From: Cryptomeria japonica
Taxonomy: Eukaryota; Streptophyta; Pinopsida; Cupressales; Cupressaceae
Length of the DNA: 64,000 bases
Direction of reading: 5' to 3'
NCBI RefSeq assembly: GCF_030272615.1
Contig: NC_081410.1
Location: 225,357,415 to 225,421,414, forward strand
The notes below the pieces were generated by a model. It was not told where the DNA came from, ran no database searches, and worked only from the letters and a program-made list of their open reading frames with translations. Of this stretch, positions 57,844-64,000 are shown one piece after another. A program made the position numbers and the translations under genes. Within the stretch, counting starts at the first letter, position 1. Every line of letters starts with the position of its first letter.

Positions 57844-58880
57844 ATGACAGCTAACACTTCTAATCCACCGACAACTATTTTTTAGAAGAGAAATCCCTAA
57901 GCTTGATGGAAAAAATTATGGATATGGAAATTTGAATGGAGATTCATCTTAGATGTCTTGGCAGGGATATTTGGGAGATCACTAAGAAAGGATACACACC
58001 TTATGATCCGACATCTGGCAATCCTGCTCCTATAGACTTGGACAAGAATATTGAAAATGATTGTAGAGCTAGAGAAGCCCTCTTGTGTGCACTTACTGAT
58101 CAACAGATCATGGGATTGACTGATAAATCATCAGCAAAGGTTATGTGGGATAAATTGCAAACTCCGAATGAAGGTGATCCTACTGTCAAAATTGCTAAAC
58201 TTGATGGTTACCGGGTAAGATATGAAAACTTAAAGATGGAAGATAATGAAAGAATTGTTGTATTTATGGAAAGAGTAAATGTGATTGTTATGGGAATTCA
58301 ATGTTGTGGAGGATTTCTGAGTGAAGATGAAATAGTTTCCAAAGTCTTAAGAGTCCTTCCCCTGACTTACAAGATGAAGGCAACTGCAATTAATGAGTTG
58401 AAAACAATGGCAAACTCTTCAGTTAACAAAGACATTCTGATTGGGAAATTATCTTCTTTTGAGCTTGAAGAATTTGGATCTTCTGGAGCTGTAAAGTCTG
58501 AACCTGCTCTTCATGCATCATCATCATCATCTACCGACAAAAGTGATTGGAAATTTTTATATCCAAAAGAATTGGAAGACATGAGGAAAGAAGATGAAGA
58601 ATTTGAGCAACTTGAAGCCTTATTTGCTAGAAGAGTACCTAAAGGTTTGAAAGGAAGTAAGTATGAAGGAAAAGCACCTTTTAAATGTTTTGCATGTAAT
58701 AAGATTAGTCATTTTGCATCTAGATGTCTTGAAAGAAGTGCAAGGTTTGAGGAAAGAGTTAAGAAATCATTTAAGCCTAACCAGAATAGATATAGATTCA
58801 AGAAAAGTAAACAATGCTACATAGCGGATGAGGAAGGAGAAACTGATGACTCTGGGATGAACTAACAGAAGACTCTTCTA
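57844..58880 (+). pseudogene. gag: C3 gag
   Basis: ATG 57844 opens MTANTSNPPT. Stops and indels follow near 57885-57935, after which an open frame runs 57936-58865. MEIHLRCLGRDIWEI begins the DUF4219/UBN2-type capsid region, with AKVMWDKLQ, EDNERIVVFMERVN and LRVLPLTYKMKAT. A CCHC knuckle CFACNKISHFASRC is intact. The capsid binds element RNA in the cytoplasm. A frame change near 58870 leads into pol. Confidence 0.88.
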
Positions 58881-58906
58881 GTGGATCTAAAAATGGAAAG
58901 GAATAG

Positions 58907-61900
58907 ATGTTCTATGCTTTAAAGGAAGATGAACTGGAACTAGCTATAAAAAATGAAGAAAGTGCCCTAGCAGCAAAAGTTGAAGATAAGGATGAATGGG
59001 AAATTGATAGTGGATTCTCACATCATATGAATGGAGATAAAGGGAAACTTTTGTCCCTGGAAGAATACAATGGCGGTCAAGTCAGATTTAGAGATGACAA
59101 AGCATGTATGATCAGAGGTAGAGTTATTATTTGTTTGGATGACAAGCATAACACTTATAATGTCTATTATGTAGAAGGTTTAAAGCATAATCTTTTAAGT
59201 GTTGGTCAATTGGTGGACAAGGGTTTCCAACTTCAGTTTAAAGATAGAAAATGCAAAATCATTAACAAGACTAGTTTAGAGATTACAACCGGTATTCAGA
59301 CGGAAGGTAATATCTTTCACTTGAACACTGGTAATAAGACATGTTTGATTTCTCATATTAATGAGAGTTGGTTATGGCATAAGAGGTTGTGTCATGTTAA
59401 TTTTAATTCTATTGTTAAGATCAGTTCAACTAAGGCAGTTAGAGATATACCTAAGATTATGAAGCCTCATAATCCGGTATGTAAGGAATGTCAATTGGGA
59501 AAGCAAGTTAGAAGTTCTTTTAAGAGCATACATGATAAATCTAATGACATGCTTGATTTGATTCACATTGCCTTATGTGGTCCAGCAAGGACTAGAAGAT
59601 TTCAAGGTGATAGGTATTTCATGTTAATTATTGATGACTCTGCTAGAATGATGTGGGTGACTTTTCTAAGGGAGAAGTTTGAAGCCTTTGAGAAATTCAA
59701 GATCTTTAAAGCAAAGGTTGAAACAAAAATTGGATTGAAAATCAAATGTTTAAGATCAGATCATGGTGGTGAATTCACTTCTCATGAATTTAATAGTTAT
59801 TATGAGACAAATGGAATCAGGAGACAGTTATCTACACCTCAGACTCCTCAGTAGAATGGAGTGGTGGAAAGAAAGAACAAAACCATTTTGGATGCAACAA
59901 GATCTATGATGATGGAATCCAAATTGGCTCATATCTACTGGAGAGAAGAAGTGAGTACAATAGTCTATACATTCAACAGAGTTCACATCAAAGGTTAAAC
60001 CGGTAAGACCCCTAATGAATTATGGTTTGGACATACACCTACTATTAAATATTTCAGATTTTTTGAAAGTAAATGCTATATCAAAAGAGATGATTCAATT
60101 GGAAAGTTTGATCCTAGATGTGATGAAGGGATATTTCTTGGTTATTCAATTCAAAGCAAGGCATATAGATGTTATAACAAAAGATTGCAAAAAATTGTGG
60201 AGAGTGCTAATGTGAAAGTGGATGAGCAATACAAAAATCATTCTATATCATATGACAAGGAACCGACAGTGGAGATGATCATAACTGAATCAACAATGCC
60301 TCAACCGGTACAGGAAACTGAGACAGTTACATCGACACAATTAGAAAATTCTATGACTGATGATCAGAGTAGTGAACCTGAAGTTCAAAAGACACCAAGG
60401 TATGTAAGATTAAATCATTCCAAAGATCAAATTATTGGAGATAGGAATAAGGGAGTTATGACAAGAAGAAGACTGGAAAATGAAGAGGTATGTCTTATTT
60501 CTCAAACTGAACTGGCATCTGTTATTGAAGCTCATAAGGATAAACATTGGTTAAAATCTATGGAAGATGAATTAGATCAGATAGAGAAAAATGAGACTTG
60601 GTCTTTAGTTCCCCGACCTAAAAATAATAATGTTATTGGAACTAAATGGGTTTTTAGGAATAAACTGAATGAGGATGGTCAAGTTGTACGAAACAAGGCT
60701 AGATTTGTTTGTAAAGGATATTCTCAAATGGAAGGAATTTATTATGGTGAGACATTTGCACCTGTAGCTATAATTGAAGTTGTTAGACTATTTCTTGCCT
60801 ATGCAGCTTATAAGAACTATAATGTTTATCAAATGGAAGTTAAATGTGCATTTTTGAATGGTGAACATGAGAAAGAAGTTTACATTGAGCAACCTGATGG
60901 ATTTTCACTGATAGATGATAAAGATATGGTTTGTAGATTGAAGAAAGATTTATATGGTTTGAAATGAGCTCCTATAGCTTGGTATGCAAAGTTGGATAAA
61001 TATATTTTGAAGCTTGGTTTTACTGAAGGCAATTCTAATAGTAATTTATATTATAAGATCACTGACAATGATATTCTGATTATTGAAGTATTTGTTGATA
61101 ATATCATTTTTGGAGGAGAAGATAAATTGTGCATGGAATTTGCTAACAATATGAAGAATGAATTTGAAATATCCATGATTGGTGAGATGAAATTTTTCTT
61201 AGGTTTGCAGATTACTCAAATTGACAAAGGCATTTTTATCTGTCAAACAAAGTATCTGAGGGAATTGCTGAAGAAGTTTGGTATGGATAATTCCATACCG
61301 GTAAGTACTCCTATGGTGAAAAGTGAGAAAGTATATATCAAGGATATGCATACACTGGTAAATCCGAAAAGGTATAAGTCTATGGTTGGTGGTCTATTAT
61401 ATTTAACTCAGACTAGACCAGATATTATGAATGCAGTAAGTATTGTTTCAAGGTATCAAAGTAATCCTAAATAAAATCATGAATGTGCAGTAAATAGGAT
61501 ATTTTGGTATTTGCAAGGAACAACAAAATATGGTTTATGGTATTCTAAAAATGATGATTTCACTTTATGTGCTTATATCGACTTAGATTGGGCAAGAGAT
61601 ACTGATGACAAGAAGATCACTTCTGCTAGAGATTTCTTTCTTGGAAAGAAATTGGTTTCATGGATCAACAAAAAATAGTCATGCATTTCTTTATCTACTG
61701 CAGAAGTTGAGTATGTTGCAGCAACAACTAATTGCACTCAAGTCTTGTGGATGAAGCAAATGTTGAAGTATATCAAGGTAAATTGTAGTGAACCGGTAGT
61801 TATCTACTGTGATAACTCTGCAGCTATTGACATGTCTAAAAATCCAGTATTTCACTCTAAAACTAAGCATATATCAATAAAGTATAACTTTATGAAGGAC

Positions 61901-62044
61901 AAGGTAGAAGCAAAGAAAGTCAAATTGGTTTATGTGAACACTAAAGAACAGATTGCAGATATATTCACTAAACCACTATCTAAGGAATCATTTGAGTATT
62001 TGAGAGATAGGTTAGGGGTTTCTACCCCTCTGGTAGAGACTTGA
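58907..62044 (+). pseudogene. pol: C3 pol: protease, integrase, RT and RNase H
   Basis: One frame with five in-frame stops (59852, 59998, 60965, 61472, 61676). Protease EIDSGFSHHM (DSG kept). Integrase: WHKRLCHVNF, CKECQLGK, then IHIALCGP (usual first-Asp position HTDLCGP, here Ala), LRSDHGGEF (Asp kept) and NGVVERKN (Glu kept). RT: WVFRNKLNEDG, ARFVCKGYSQ, QMEVKCAFLNG and VFVDNIIFGG, where YVDD is FVDN, so a catalytic Asp is lost. RNase H: STAEVEYVAA, IYCDNSAAIDMSKN, HISIKYNF. It ends LVET, TGA at 62042. The copia domain order is certain. The lineage within copia is not assigned. Confidence 0.93.
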
Positions 62045-62365
62045 TTAATGCAGTTTGTCATCAGTCCGACATGCATTATAAGAGACATTATTCATTCTTG
62101 CATTGATGAGTGGTGCTACTACTCAAGGGGAGTAGTCAACTTTGAGATTTAGAGGTTTACATTATTGCTTTGATATTTTTGTCAGATTTATGGCATTGAT
62201 GTCAAGGGGGAGTGATAGTGATGTGAAAAATAAATTCAGAGATATCATTCATAGGGGGAGAGCTATTGATATTCAGGAGATTGTTGGTTGTCTTCCATAG
62301 GGGAGACTTGTTTGGCATTTCTTGGTCCTTAGATGTTTTTCACATCTAGTGTTGCCATCAATGCC
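62045..62365 (+). other. C3 3' untranslated region
   Basis: Contains ATGTCAAGGGGGAGTGATAG, CATAGGGGGAGAGC and CATAGGGGAGAC purine runs before the true tract, paralleling element N. No gene seen. Confidence 0.75.
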
Positions 62366-62377
62366 AAAGGGGGAGAT
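62366..62377 (+). other. C3 polypurine tract
   Basis: AAAGGGGGAGAT immediately before TGTTGGCATTATGG. Confidence 0.93.
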
Positions 62378-63290
62378 TGTTGGCATTATGGATGAATTAA
62401 TTATGTGTTGAATTGATGTTTTGTCATTGATGTCAACACTAGATGTTATGGTTGGTTACCAACAGACAGGTTTTGGTTACTGATAGAAGATCTAGTGTTA
62501 CAGATAGAAGAGACTATCTGTTGGACACTTCTGACATGTTTGGATCTATGGAATATGTTTGGTTACATGTGGTACGTGCTTCTGGAGCATGTTTTGGTCA
62601 GTTGGTATTGACTTGGTAATCAGATGCTATCATACGCTCTTGTAAACCCTTACTGGTATTGGTTTAAGGCTCTATCAACATATCTCCTTACCGGTATTGG
62701 TTTAAGGCTCTATCGACAGAGCTTTCACTGAGGAATCTTGATAGGATGCATAATTGGTGTTGGTGTAGCTTCTAGATGGATTTTAGGATGTTGAAGATTT
62801 TCTTTGATCGTGCTTCAACTACTTGAAGACATTTCTTTGGCATCATGGACCCTAAATAGGTTGGGTACCTATCTAGGTTATGGACCGGTATCATGCTAAC
62901 ATGTAATCTATACGTTACCGAGATGTTTTGAGATGTTTTATGGATTTATTATTGTTGTTTTTGTCTTAAGTCGACATGGAATATCATTGTAATATGGATT
63001 TATGTAATGATCTTATTGTAATATCTTTTAGGTGGCTGACCTAATTAGTTTAGGCCTTAGGGTTGGTATAAAATGATGTAAGATCTTATTGTATAGTGTC
63101 ATGGTCTTGGAATGTAATATCATATGCGAAGGAGATTTGGTCGATCATAGGTGATCGAATTGGGATTAAGGAAGAGGTCAAAGGCCTCCAGTATTGAGCT
63201 TAATCGAGACTGAAATAAGGCATGGTAGATCCTATCTATGGCAGTTCACTCTATTAGATTGTTGTCCATTTATCTTGAGATGGTTGTTGT
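62378..63290 (+). repeat. C3 3' LTR, interrupted
   Basis: TGTTGGCATTATGGATGAAT at the start. It matches the three 5' LTR fragments in order, then stops after GAGATGGTTGTTGT, where the 5' LTR continues GCCTCTCTATAG. Confidence 0.92.
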
Positions 63291-64000
63291 TGTTGGCTTG
63301 ATGATGATTGTAATATATTCATCATATGTTGTCATTGATGAAACACACACACACATATGTTTATATTGTCTACTGGTGTAACTTTAATTTGTTTATTCTA
63401 CAACCAGTATTCTAGAGGTTATACTAAGAGGTTTATCTCTAATCGGTACTTTGTGACAAACCATTATATGCATAGAAGACAACCAGTAGATACATTAATC
63501 GACATCAAAATGAAGATCAAGCGGAGATTATATCAAGATATTCAAGGATAACGGTTCATATATTTAACTCTAACCAGTATTGATTGTTCCAACCAGTATT
63601 CATTGATTTTGTGATGAGTTACCACAAATCATGATGCGTTATCCCACCGACAAATTTTGGCAGTATTTTTGTGATGAGTTATGATCACTTGACCAGATAC
63701 ACTGCACCTAGGAAATTGTGTTATGATTTCTTTGGGCCGACATGAAATCTTAATGCCTATATATTGACATTACAATTAATTATTTCATATGAGTGAAAGT
63801 GATATGATGTGTGTGAAAGTCAAAAGAGCTAAGTTGCAGAGTATGTAGAAAATAATTGTTGAATATGTTTAGAAGGATTTGATCAAGCAAGTATTGTGCT
63901 ACTTAGATAGATCAAACAAATCCTATTATTTTCTAACAATCACAATAGAATTCAAATCCCCTAACTAGGTAAACTCTAACAAGATTCTTTGTACAAATTC
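63291..64000 (+). mobile_element. Start of another copia-type LTR, runs off the window
   Basis: TGTTGGCTTGATGATGATTG, with GTTGTCATTGATGAAAC nearby, has the same opening pattern as the LTRs of C3 and N. It breaks the C3 3' LTR exactly at a TGTTGG. The preceding GTTGT (63286-63290) would be the target duplication, but its partner is outside the window. It contains a short CA run at 63343-63354. No gene seen. Confidence 0.7.

Larger units (their letters stand above)
43672..63290 (+). mobile_element. C3: Ty1/copia element with its LTRs interrupted by three further elements
   Basis: Its 5' LTR is split into 43672-44008, 50696-50823 and 57052-57785 by elements N and M. Gag-pol is at 57844-62044. 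The 3' LTR (62378-63290) is cut by another LTR at 63291. The 3' LTR gives the uninterrupted template that proves both splits: GATGCATAATTGG across the N site and CTATCTAGGTTATGGACC across the M site. Pol order is protease-integrase-RT-RNase H, defining copia. The 5' terminus TTTTGG replaces TGTTGG, so it has decayed. Confidence 0.9.

Overview
The window is a 64 kb block of plant nuclear DNA made of nested, mostly broken retrotransposons. I could support no host gene, tRNA, rRNA or CRISPR array. Plant origin is indicated by L1-type LINEs with a C-terminal RNase H domain, a Ty3/gypsy chromovirus, several Ty1/copia elements primed by a TGGTATCAGAGC (initiator-Met tRNA) site, and nonsense mutations dominated by CAG to TAG, which fits decay of methylated cytosine. 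Very long LTRs, deep nesting and old unpurged copies suggest a large-genome seed plant. A conifer is my guess, not something the sequence proves.

Layout, left part (1-28268). The oldest layer is a minus-strand LTR element, here called R, with an LTR of about 4.8 kb once insertions are subtracted. Internal copy A covers 1-2684, one LTR covers 2685-13498, internal copy B covers 13499-14104 plus 27333-28153, and a stub of a second LTR covers 28154-28268. The long LTR was hit by a copia-type LTR now left solo (4097-6413) and by a 5'-truncated LINE (LINE1, 8748-12447). Copy B was split by a complete but mutated Ty3/gypsy chromovirus (G1, 14105-27327, TSD TAATC) with LTRs of about 4.4 and 4.0 kb.

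Middle part (28269-43671). A Ty3/gypsy-like element, G2, carries gag and protease but no reverse transcriptase or integrase. Its protease is split by a nearly full-length minus-strand LINE (LINE2, 32931-40863) with a perfect 15-bp target duplication. Its 3' LTR is cut at 43671 by the next element.

Right part (43672-64000). A copia element, C3, has its 5' LTR broken twice: by a non-autonomous LTR element (N, 44009-50690) and by a minus-strand copia element (M, 50824-57051). Its gag-pol lies at 57844-62044. Its 3' LTR is cut at 63291 by another LTR that runs off the window.

Most notable: both LINEs carry a third open reading frame after RNase H, homologous between the two copies and held in a single frame. 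Element N carries a single-frame accessory ORF of 1128 codons beside a gag-like zinc-knuckle ORF and has no pol. The LINE third ORF and the N accessory ORF may share a short N-terminal motif, but this is tentative.
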